Below are positions 34,158-40,060 of a stretch of DNA of 40,060 nucleotides, piece by piece (position 1 is the stretch's first letter; each line of letters begins with the position of its first letter). The notes under the pieces were generated by a model. It searched no databases. It was given only the letters and a program-made list of their open reading frames with translations, and was not told the origin of the DNA. The position numbers and the translations under genes are program-made. This DNA comes from Solirubrobacterales bacterium (GTDB lineage: Bacteria; Actinomycetota; Thermoleophilia; Solirubrobacterales; Solirubrobacteraceae). The stretch is from NCBI GenBank assembly GCA_019240655.1, contig JAFAXX010000038.1, positions 1 through 40,060 on the forward strand. Reading direction: 5' to 3'.

Positions 34158-35330
34158 TCAATCGATCCTTCCCCCGCCCGTCGGGACGAAACGCCGCCGC
34201 CGGCCCCGGCGCCGGCGGCTCCGGCCTTCGCCGGCGCTCTCGACGCAGCACAGCGCGCCGACCAGCCCGCTCGCCACCGCGGCCACCGCCCACGCCGGCA
34301 TCCCGCCGCCGGCCACGTACAGCGCGATCAGCGCCGCCGCCGCAGACGCAGTCACGTATCGGGCGCTGCCGGTCAACCGCAGGCGAGAGGCGAACTGCCC
34401 GAGCAGGTAGAGCGCTATCCCCCCGCACAGCGCCAGTCGCTCGGGACCGGGCAGTGGCGCGTCGACCGCACCGCGCGCGAGCAGCTTGATCCCGGCGTCG
34501 AAGATGATGATCCCGGCGATGATCACCAGGTGCAGGTAGCTGTAGGCGTCGGCCGCGGCCAGCACCGGGTCCCGGTGCCGGCGCAGCCGCTCCTCCGCCT
34601 CACCCGCGAAGCGGCCGAAGTACGTCCACCACATACCGATCGTGATCAGCACGCCGAGCCCGACCGCCAGGACCAGCGTCGCGCTCAGCGGCCGGTAGCC
34701 GTTGCCGGCCGCGACCCCAACCGCGACGATCGACTCCCCCAGGCAGATGATCACGAACAGGCCGTAGCGCTCGGCGAAATGCGCCACCGCCACCTGCTGG
34801 AGCCCGCGCAGTCGCTCCCGGGTCAACCACGCCGGCCCGGCATAGTCGATCGCCACCGCGGCCGACCACATCGCGTAGCGAAGCGCTCCCGAGGCGAACG
34901 ACCCCGCGAGCAGCAGCACCATGCCGATCGTGACGGTGACGGCGAAGCCGGCGATCGCCGACCACGCCGCGTCGCCCTTGCGGGAGGCGTCGGCGTAGAG
35001 GGCCAGGTGGAGCAGTCGGACGACGGCGTAGCCGGCCGCGAACAGCGTCGCCTCGTTCTTGAACGCTCGCGGCACGGCGAGACCGGTGAGGAAGACGAAC
35101 ACCGTGGCGGCGAGCAGGATCACGCGCAACGCGCCCGAGCTGCTGGCCTGCGCGTTGGCCGCCCACACGAACGCGGACCACGCCCACCACACCAGCGCCA
35201 GCACGAGCATCGCCCGGGCGAACCCCGGCCACGTCAGGTCGCTCGACAAGAGCGTCGTGACCTGCGTGACCGCGAACACGAACACCAGGTCCCACAGCAG
35301 CTCGACCGGGGTGGTGCGCCGCTCGTCCAC
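34158..35330 (-). CDS. Low temperature requirement protein A (LtrA) family membrane protein
   Basis: A 390-residue integral membrane protein with about ten helices. The N-terminal VDERRTTPVELLWDLVFVFAVTQVTTLL and the middle FAERYGLFVIICLGESIVAVG are the defining LtrA motifs. Listeria LtrA is needed for growth at low temperature; the biochemical role is unknown. The GTG at 35330 is set by the family N-terminus and by a GATACT -10 box 6 nt upstream, which suggests a leaderless message. The C-terminus is a short Arg-rich tail. It may be read through into malate synthase. Confidence 0.9.
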   Translation of the reverse strand: MDERRTTPVELLWDLVFVFAVTQVTTLLSSDLTWPGFARAMLVLALVWWAWSAFVWAANAQASSSGALRVILLAATVFVFLTGLAVPRAFKNEATLFAAGYAVVRLLHLALYADASRKGDAAWSAIAGFAVTVTIGMVLLLAGSFASGALRYAMWSAAVAIDYAGPAWLTRERLRGLQQVAVAHFAERYGLFVIICLGESIVAVGVAAGNGYRPLSATLVLAVGLGVLITIGMWWTYFGRFAGEAEERLRRHRDPVLAAADAYSYLHLVIIAGIIIFDAGIKLLARGAVDAPLPGPERLALCGGIALYLLGQFASRLRLTGSARYVTASAAAALIALYVAGGGMPAWAVAAVASGLVGALCCVESAGEGRSRRRRGRRRRFVPTGGGRID

Positions 35331-35336
35331 CGGGTC

Positions 35337-35342
35337 AGTATC
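35337..35342 (-). promoter_or_regulatory. Probable leaderless -10 box of the LtrA gene
   Basis: GATACT on the minus strand ends 6 nt before the GTG at 35330, with CTGACC 18 nt further upstream as a weak -35. No ribosome binding site is present. Confidence 0.4.
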
Positions 35343-35418
35343 GCGCTGTGGTGGGCGCGGGGTCAGATCCAGATCGACGACAGCCGAGGAGCAAGACCTT
35401 GCTGCATCATCAGGCCCG

Positions 35419-36630
35419 TTGCCCGCTCCCGGCCAGCTTCGCATCCTCCTCGGCGCCTTCGGCGAGCCGGGTCACGCCTTCCCGATGCTCGCGCTCGGCC
35501 GCCGCCTGGTGCAGCGCGGCCACGAGGTGGTCTACGAAACGTGGACGCGGTGGCGTGCCCACGTGGAGCAGGCCGACATGGCGTTCTCGGCCGCGCCCGA
35601 GTATCCCGGCTTCGGCGTCGGCGACTCGGTGCTCGGTCCGTACGAGGCGATCGTGCGCGCGACCCGGCACACCCGCCGCACGGTGGCGGAGCTCCGGCCC
35701 GATGCCGTGGTCCACGACATCCTGACCATCGCCCCTTCGCTGGCCGGCGAGCTCGAGGGCATCCCGGTGGCGACACTGATCCCGCACGTGTATCCGGTCG
35801 GGGCGCGGGGCCTGCCGCCGTACGCCCTCGGGGCACGGCGGCCGCGCACCGCGATCGGCCGCGGGTGGTGGGCCGCACTCGAGCACCCGCTCGAGACCGG
35901 GCTGCGGCTCGGCCGGACACAGCTGAACGAGACGCGGCGGCGGGTGGGCCTGCCGCCACTCGAGCGGCTGCACGGCGGACTCAGCGAGGCCCTCACGATC
36001 GTCGGCACCTTCCCCCAGCTCGAGTACCCCCGCCGGTGGCCGGCTTCTGTCGCGGTGGTCGGCCCGCTCATGTGGGAGCCCCCGTTCGCGGCGGTCGAGC
36101 CGCCGCCGGGCTCCGATCCGCTCGTCCTGGTCGCGCCGTCGACGGCGCAGGACCCCGAGCACCGGCTGCTCCGCGCGGCGCTGGCGGGGCTGGGCGGCGA
36201 GCCGATCCGCGTTTTGGCGACGTGGAACCGCCGGCCGCTTCCCGGCCCGGCTGCGGTAGCCGCGAACACGCGCCTCGTCGAGTGGCTCTCGTACTCCAAG
36301 ACCATGCCGTCCTGCGGCCTCGTGATCTGTCACGCCGGCCACGGCACGCTGGTGCGGGCGCTCGCGTCCGGAGCGCCGGTGGTAACCGTGCCGCACGTCG
36401 GCGACATGGCCGAGAACGCGGCGCGGGCGGATTGGGCAGGCGTCGGGGTGAGGCTGCCCTGGCGGATGCTCAGTCCTTCGACGCTTCGCCTGGCCGTTCG
36501 CCGCGCGCTGGGCGAGCCGGCGCTGACCGCGCGGGCGCAAGCGCTACGCGACTGGGCGGCGGCCAACGACGGGGCGGCGCGAGCGGCGGAGCTGGTCGAG
36601 CGGCTGGCGGACGGCCGGCTGCCCGTCTGA
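35419..36630 (+). CDS. Glycosyltransferase, UGT/macrolide (GT1) family
   Basis: A 403-residue GT-B enzyme transferring a sugar from a nucleotide sugar to a small acceptor. The N-terminus RILLGAFGEPGHAFPMLALGRRLVQRGHEVVY is the GT1 opening, and ICHAGHGTLVRALASGAPVVTVPHVGDM with His305 is the donor-binding signature (H-x-G-x-x-T). Such proteins modify lipids or natural products. The start is uncertain: TTG 35419 fits the family N-terminus but has only a weak AGG upstream; earlier in-frame GTGs at about 35311 overlap the divergent LtrA gene. No biosynthetic cluster is present nearby. Confidence 0.85.
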   Translation: MPAPGQLRILLGAFGEPGHAFPMLALGRRLVQRGHEVVYETWTRWRAHVEQADMAFSAAPEYPGFGVGDSVLGPYEAIVRATRHTRRTVAELRPDAVVHDILTIAPSLAGELEGIPVATLIPHVYPVGARGLPPYALGARRPRTAIGRGWWAALEHPLETGLRLGRTQLNETRRRVGLPPLERLHGGLSEALTIVGTFPQLEYPRRWPASVAVVGPLMWEPPFAAVEPPPGSDPLVLVAPSTAQDPEHRLLRAALAGLGGEPIRVLATWNRRPLPGPAAVAANTRLVEWLSYSKTMPSCGLVICHAGHGTLVRALASGAPVVTVPHVGDMAENAARADWAGVGVRLPWRMLSPSTLRLAVRRALGEPALTARAQALRDWAAANDGAARAAELVERLADGRLPV

Positions 36631-36702
36631 GCGCACGCCGTCATGGGTCCGACGGGCGCCTCCGTGATCCGGGCCGAGCTTCGGTGCTAGCGGTTCCGGG
36701 AC

Positions 36703-36731
36703 TTGCATCGCGGGGGCACCGGTCGTATGTT
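36703..36731 (+). promoter_or_regulatory. Sigma-70-type promoter of the glutamine synthetase/amidohydrolase operon
   Basis: TTGCAT (36703-36708) and TATGTT (36726-36731) are separated by 17 nt. A start near 36738 gives a leader of about 70 nt that contains the hairpin at 36754-36781. Confidence 0.55.
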
Positions 36732-36753
36732 CGCGCCCACACACGACTGCGAG

Positions 36754-36781
36754 GTGGGCCCACGACTGGGAGTCGGCCCAC
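36754..36781 (+). promoter_or_regulatory. Structured 5' leader hairpin before the FluG-like pair
   Basis: GTGGGCC (36754-36760) pairs with GGCCCAC (36775-36781); inside, after a CAC bulge, GACT pairs with AGTC around GGG. That is an 11-bp stem 27 nt before the GTG of the synthetase gene, inside the predicted transcript. It could be an attenuator, a protein site or a stability element. No known riboswitch is recognised. Confidence 0.45.
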
Positions 36782-36808
36782 TGTCCCACCTGACCGGCTG
36801 CTGCGCGC

Positions 36809-38152
36809 GTGACCGCCGAGGACCTTCTGACCACCATCGATGACCACGGTGTCCGCCTGCTCCGCTTCCTCTGGTGCGGGAACGACGGCACCGTGCGGGC
36901 GAAGGCATCGGGGCGCCACGGGCTGGCCGGGCGCCTCAGCGCCGGCATCGGCCTGACCGTGGCCATGGGCGCGATGAACTCCCTGGATCAGCTCCAACCG
37001 GTGCCGGGCATGGGCCCGGTCGGGGAGGTGCGGCTCGCCCCGGACCTCGACACGTTCCGCCTCCTGCCCTACGCCCCGCACGTGGGGGCGCTGCTGACCG
37101 ATCAGCTGCAGCTCGACGGCGCGCCGGCCGCCGCCTGCCCGCGCTCGTTTCTCAAACGCATGGAGGCGCGGCTGGCGGAGCGCCGCCTCGCACTGCAGGC
37201 GGCATTCGAGAACGAGTTCTCGCTCGCCACGCGGGTCGACGGCGCGTACGTGCCGCTCGACTCGGGGCTGTGCTTCTCGACCATCTCGATGACCGCCTGC
37301 CAGGACTACATCGCCGAGTTGGCGGCGGCGCTCGAGGCGCAGCAGATCCCGCTCGAGCAGTACTACGCCGAGCTCGGCCACGGCCAGCAGGAGATCTCGA
37401 CCGCACATGTCCCGGCGCTTCAGGCCGCCGACGAGCAGCTCCTGGTGCGCGAGACCATCCGGGCGGTGGCCTCCCGCCGCGGCCTGGTGGCCTCGCTCGC
37501 TCCGAAGCCGTGGCCGAACAACGCCGGCAACGGCTGTCACATTCACTTCTCGCTCTGGGAGCAAGGACGCAACCGCTTCTACGACGGCTCTCAGCCCGAC
37601 GGGCTTTCCGAGACGGCGCGAGCCTTCATCGCCGGGGTGCTCGCTCACCTTCCGGGGCTGTGCGCGCTTACCGCGCCGAGCTACAACTCCTATCACCGCA
37701 TCGTGCCGCAGTCCTGGGCCGGCGCGTTCGTGTGCTGGGGACACGACAACCGCGAGGCGCCGGTGCGGGCCGCCTCGCCGTTCCGCGGCGCCGAGGAGGG
37801 GTCGACCAACGCCGAGCTCAAGGCCTCCGATGCCAGCTGCAACCCGTATGTGGCGGTGGGAGCGCTGATCGCCGCCGGCCTCGACGGGATCGAGCGTGCC
37901 CTGGAGGCGCCCGATCCGGTCGAGCTCGATCCGGCCACCCTGAGCGCGGACGAGCGCGCCGCGCGCGGGATCGCAGAGATGCCCGACACGCAGGCACAGG
38001 CCCTCGACGCGCTCGAGGCAGACGGGCTCCTGCTCGAGGCGCTCGGCCCTGAACTGGCGCGGTCATATCTCGCCGTGCGGCGCTCGGAGTGGGAGACCTA
38101 CTCCGCGGGAGACATGGGATTCGAGCAGCAGGGTCACTTCGAGAAGTACTGA
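36809..38152 (+). CDS. Glutamine synthetase family protein (FluG C-terminal-like)
   Basis: A 447-residue member of the glutamine synthetase family (ATP-dependent glutamate-amine ligases). It has the metal/substrate segments FENEFSL (Glu134/Glu136), YAELGHGQQEIS (Glu187/Glu194), NAGNGCHIHFSLW (His243, His245), SYHRIVP and, near the end, TNAELKASDASCNPY. The usual final E-x-R-x-P-D becomes E-L-K-A-S-D, so the arginine is changed, and glutamine itself may not be the product. It is followed, with a 64-bp overlap, by an amidohydrolase gene; in fungal FluG and plant NodGS these two domains are one protein. A gamma-glutamylation function is likely. Confidence 0.88.
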   Translation: MTAEDLLTTIDDHGVRLLRFLWCGNDGTVRAKASGRHGLAGRLSAGIGLTVAMGAMNSLDQLQPVPGMGPVGEVRLAPDLDTFRLLPYAPHVGALLTDQLQLDGAPAAACPRSFLKRMEARLAERRLALQAAFENEFSLATRVDGAYVPLDSGLCFSTISMTACQDYIAELAAALEAQQIPLEQYYAELGHGQQEISTAHVPALQAADEQLLVRETIRAVASRRGLVASLAPKPWPNNAGNGCHIHFSLWEQGRNRFYDGSQPDGLSETARAFIAGVLAHLPGLCALTAPSYNSYHRIVPQSWAGAFVCWGHDNREAPVRAASPFRGAEEGSTNAELKASDASCNPYVAVGALIAAGLDGIERALEAPDPVELDPATLSADERAARGIAEMPDTQAQALDALEADGLLLEALGPELARSYLAVRRSEWETYSAGDMGFEQQGHFEKY

Positions 38153-39219
38153 GCCACACCCCGCTCGTCGATCACCACGCGCACGGGATCTTGCCCGCGC
38201 CGCCGGCCAGTCTGGACGAGTTCCGGGGACTGTTCTCCGAGAGCCCAGACCCGCGCCAGTGGCCGCACGTGGCCACCGCGGTCACGTACCGGCGCGCGAT
38301 CCGCGTATTGGCCGGTCATCTCCGCTGTGCGCCCACCGAGCACGCGGTGTACGAGCGGCGCCTCGCCACCGATGCCGACGAGTATGCGCGCGAGATACTG
38401 GGCGCCACGGGCACCGGGCTGCTGCTCGTTGACGAGGGCTTCCCGCCGGCTGACCTCACAACCACGTGGCGGAAACTCGGCGAGCTGGCCGGCTGCGACG
38501 CTCGGCCGGTGCTGCGGATCGAGCAGATGGCCGAGACCGCCGCCCTGACCGCGCTCGAGGGGCCGGCTTCGTTCGACGCGCCGGCGTCGCTCGACCGGCT
38601 CCGCGAGACCGTCGCGGGGGCGCGCGGCCGAGGCTATGCGGCGCTCAAGACGGTCGCCGCCTACCGGGGCGGACTCGACCTGGAGGCACTGCCCCCGCCC
38701 GCCCGCGGCGATCGTCTCGAGGGCGCGCCGCTCCGCGCCGTCCTTCTCGCCGCCCTCGAGGCCAACCAAGCCACCGGCGACCCGCTGCCGGTACAGATCC
38801 ACACCGGCTTCGGAGACCCCGATCTCAGGCTGGCCACCGCCCGGCCGGAATTGCTGGCTCCGCTGCTCGAACGCTTCCGCGAGACCACGTTCGTGCTCCT
38901 GCACTGCTACCCGTTCGTGCGCGCGGCTGGGTGGCTCGCGCACGTCTACAGCAACGTCTTCTTCGACCTGTCGCTCACGATCCCGCACGTCGCCCGGCCG
39001 GAGGCGGCGGTGGCCGAGGCACTCGAGCTCGCTCCGCTCTCGAAGCTGCTCTACGCCTCCGACGCGTCTCGCACGCCGGAGCTCTACCTGCTCGCTGCCA
39101 CGTGGTGGCGCGAGGCGCTGGCCGAGGTTCTGCCGACCCTCCTACCCGAAGAGGACGCGGTCACGGCCGCCCGCATGATCCTGCGCGAGAACGCGCTCCG
39201 GGTCTACCGGCTGGGCTGA
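38089..39219 (+). CDS. Amidohydrolase family protein (FluG N-terminal-like)
   Basis: A 376-residue metal-dependent hydrolase of the amidohydrolase_2 type. The metal motif VDHHAHG is at residues 27-33 (His30/His32), with LKTVAAYRGG, QIHTGFGD (His), LLHCYPFVRAAGWLA and LYASDASRTPELY (Asp) in the expected order. GTG 38089 overlaps the synthetase gene by 64 bp, and includes a conserved LREVL helix before the HxH motif. Paired with a glutamine synthetase-like gene it reproduces the two halves of FluG. It may hydrolyse the gamma-glutamyl product or a precursor, in the cytoplasm. Confidence 0.88.
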   Translation: MGDLLRGRHGIRAAGSLREVLSHTPLVDHHAHGILPAPPASLDEFRGLFSESPDPRQWPHVATAVTYRRAIRVLAGHLRCAPTEHAVYERRLATDADEYAREILGATGTGLLLVDEGFPPADLTTTWRKLGELAGCDARPVLRIEQMAETAALTALEGPASFDAPASLDRLRETVAGARGRGYAALKTVAAYRGGLDLEALPPPARGDRLEGAPLRAVLLAALEANQATGDPLPVQIHTGFGDPDLRLATARPELLAPLLERFRETTFVLLHCYPFVRAAGWLAHVYSNVFFDLSLTIPHVARPEAAVAEALELAPLSKLLYASDASRTPELYLLAATWWREALAEVLPTLLPEEDAVTAARMILRENALRVYRLG

Positions 39220-39236
39220 GCGCCCGCGGCGCTCAG
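39216..39236. terminator. Perfect hairpin over two facing stop codons
   Basis: CTGAGCGCC (39216-39224) pairs perfectly with GGCGCTCAG (39228-39236) around CGC. Each arm contains the TGA of one gene: the amidohydrolase at 39217-39219 and the 66-residue protein at 39233-39235. No T-tract follows. Confidence 0.6.
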
Positions 39237-39433
39237 TGACTGCGCCGGGCGCGCACGAACTCGATCACCTCGGGCGCGTCGCTCTGCATGGTGTCGACCG
39301 CCTCTCCGTAGCAGGTGCACAGCTCGACGACGGCGAGGTCCTCGCCGAGCTCGAGCGTCCGCCAGGTGGCGCCGTGCTCCTCCCACCGCCGCAGGTCCGC
39401 CACCGTGATCGAGGGGCGCGGCTGTTCACCCAT
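39233..39433 (-). CDS. Conserved hypothetical protein (66 aa)
   Basis: A short acidic cytoplasmic protein reading MGEQPRPSITVADLRRWEEHG, then ATWRTLELGEDLAVVELCTC and YGEAVDTMQSDAPEVIEFVRA. I remember similar small proteins in Actinobacteria, but no function is known to me. The two nearby cysteines (CTCYGE) could bind metal or be redox active. ATG 39433 is 7 bp after the stop of the thioredoxin-fold gene, so they are co-transcribed. It faces the amidohydrolase gene across a shared hairpin. Confidence 0.7.
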   Translation of the reverse strand: MGEQPRPSITVADLRRWEEHGATWRTLELGEDLAVVELCTCYGEAVDTMQSDAPEVIEFVRARRSH

Positions 39434-39440
39434 CGTCTGG

Positions 39441-39755
39441 CTAGCCTACCGCGCCGGTTACGTTGGCCGCTGCCGAAGGGTGGGCCCGGGCCCAGTCGGC
39501 GATCTCCCGCGAGCCCTGGATCACGGTGCCGTCGTCGGTCACCAGCACCGGCACCCAGTAGTTGCCGGTCAGGCGCTTGACTTGCCGCCGGCCCGGGGTC
39601 ACGTTGAACGGCGCGGGAAGCAGCCCGGAGCCGTAGGAGCGGATCACCTCGGGATCGTGGCCGCCGTCCCGGAGCGCGTGGTAGGCCGTGCCGCAGGGGT
39701 GGCCGCCCGGCCGCGGGGCGGGCTTCCAGGTGCCGTAGCAGACATACAGCTTCAT
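39441..39755 (-). CDS. Glutathione S-transferase N-terminal/glutaredoxin-like protein
   Basis: A 104-residue thioredoxin-fold protein: MKLYVCYGTWK, a helix HPCGTAYHALRDGGHDPEV, the cis-proline region NYWVPVLVTDDGTVIQGS and a final helix. The pattern matches GST N-terminal/glutaredoxin-like domains; the active-site region has only one cysteine (CGTA), so a monothiol role is expected. ATG 39755 is preceded by AGGGA and places the first beta strand at the very start. No partner is evident beyond the 66-residue protein downstream. Confidence 0.8.
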   Translation of the reverse strand: MKLYVCYGTWKPAPRPGGHPCGTAYHALRDGGHDPEVIRSYGSGLLPAPFNVTPGRRQVKRLTGNYWVPVLVTDDGTVIQGSREIADWARAHPSAAANVTGAVG

Positions 39756-39781
39756 GGGTGGATCCCTGAGATCGAGGTGAG

Positions 39782-39854
39782 CTCCGGGGGTGGGACTCGA
39801 ACCCACAACCATTCGGTTAACAGCCGAGCGCTCTGCCGATTGAGCTACCCCGGA
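39782..39854 (-). tRNA. tRNA-Asn (GUU anticodon)
   Basis: A complete 73-nt cloverleaf on the minus strand: acceptor TCCGGGG with CCCCGGA, D arm TAGCTCAATCGGCAGAGC, anticodon loop CTGTTAA (anticodon GTT), T arm with GGTTCGAGTCC, discriminator G. CCA is not encoded. It lies between the HNH gene and the glutaredoxin-like gene in a short AT-richer stretch. Confidence 0.95.
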
Positions 39855-39891
39855 TCTACAGTTTTATGGTGCTTTGGCCTATCGGCTGAAC

Positions 39892-40060
39892 TTACTGTAT
39901 CGGGAGGACGGCGACGCCGCGCTCGACCTCCGCATGACAATTGGAGCACAGCAAGACGCACTTCCGCGCTTCCTCTCGCAGTGAGTCAAGCGAAGCCGTG
40001 GCTCCATTCACGATGACCTCGAATCGCTTCGCCTCGCGATCGAGATGATGGAACTCGAGC
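39892..40060 (-). CDS. HNH endonuclease-like protein, C-terminal part
   Basis: The window ends inside this gene; 56 codons are visible. They read LEFHHLDREAKRFEV, then a stretch to LREEARKCVLLCSNCHAEVE and a short tail before TAA at 39892-39894. HHLD, the paired cysteines in CVLLCSNCH and the final His match the C-terminal half of an HNH (beta-beta-alpha metal) nuclease fold found in small actinobacterial proteins. The N-terminal part with the other zinc cysteines is missing, so the role (restriction, repair, mobile element) cannot be told. Confidence 0.75.
   Translation of the reverse strand, partial: LEFHHLDREAKRFEVIVNGATASLDSLREEARKCVLLCSNCHAEVERGVAVLPIQ

Noticed and set aside
34032-36812. 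A 926-codon open frame on the plus strand across LtrA and the glycosyltransferase
   Set aside because: Low-complexity Arg/Pro/Gly sequence; it is the shadow of two real genes whose protein families are clear in other frames.

Overview
The window is about 40 kb of very GC-rich chromosomal DNA with densely packed genes on both strands, frequent GTG and TTG starts, several promoters whose -10 box lies 6-8 nt before the start codon (leaderless transcripts), and an actinobacterial gene repertoire (F420-type luciferase-like oxidoreductase, PdxS/PdxT, MethyR methyltransferase, LtrA, FluG-type glutamine synthetase). This suggests an actinobacterium, most likely of the Thermoleophilia/Solirubrobacterales type; the lineage is inferred, not proven. 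I see no phage, integrase, transposase or CRISPR array. It reads as core/accessory metabolism rather than a genomic island.

Layout. 1-6.4 kb: the end of a proline/glutamate-semialdehyde dehydrogenase gene, vitamin B6 synthase (pdxS-pdxT), a TesB-like thioesterase, and an RpiR regulator / hotdog thioesterase / aconitase operon. 6.4-9.2 kb: a GNAT enzyme with a 54-residue membrane protein, a CAU tRNA, and an SMP-30 lactonase with an LLM oxidoreductase. 9.6-12.3 kb: a secreted protein resembling the Hcp tube fold of type VI secretion, followed by a methyltransferase with a MethyR domain. 12.5-16.5 kb: an SDR / acyl-CoA dehydrogenase / zinc alcohol dehydrogenase operon, a seven-copy 21-bp repeat array, and a secreted allene-oxide-cyclase-barrel-like gene that appears frameshifted in its signal peptide. 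16.6-20 kb: a MetE-like methyltransferase with a NUDIX hydrolase, then a cystathionine gamma-synthase-like enzyme with an AhpD-like peroxidase. 20-27.6 kb: a YcaQ-type glycosylase, a FUSC membrane protein, a lone molybdopterin hydroxylase subunit, an HhH-GPD repair protein, an EamA transporter and a GAF/HD-GYP protein. 27.7-34.1 kb: a lactate-use module (FAD/Fe-S dehydrogenase plus lactate permease) facing malate synthase. 34.1-40 kb: LtrA, a macrolide-type glycosyltransferase, a FluG-like glutamine synthetase/amidohydrolase pair with a structured leader, a small conserved pair, tRNA-Asn, and the end of an HNH protein.

Together the metabolic genes describe a heterotroph using amino acids, acyl-CoAs and lactate, with malate synthase and aconitase linking C2 units to the TCA/glyoxylate cycle. 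The most unusual signals are the signal-peptide-bearing Hcp-like protein, compact perfect hairpins built from the stop codons of facing genes (603-629, 18209-18232, 39216-39236), the 21-bp array, the broken secreted barrel gene, the possible ATC start of the lactate dehydrogenase, and the hairpin leader before the FluG-like pair.
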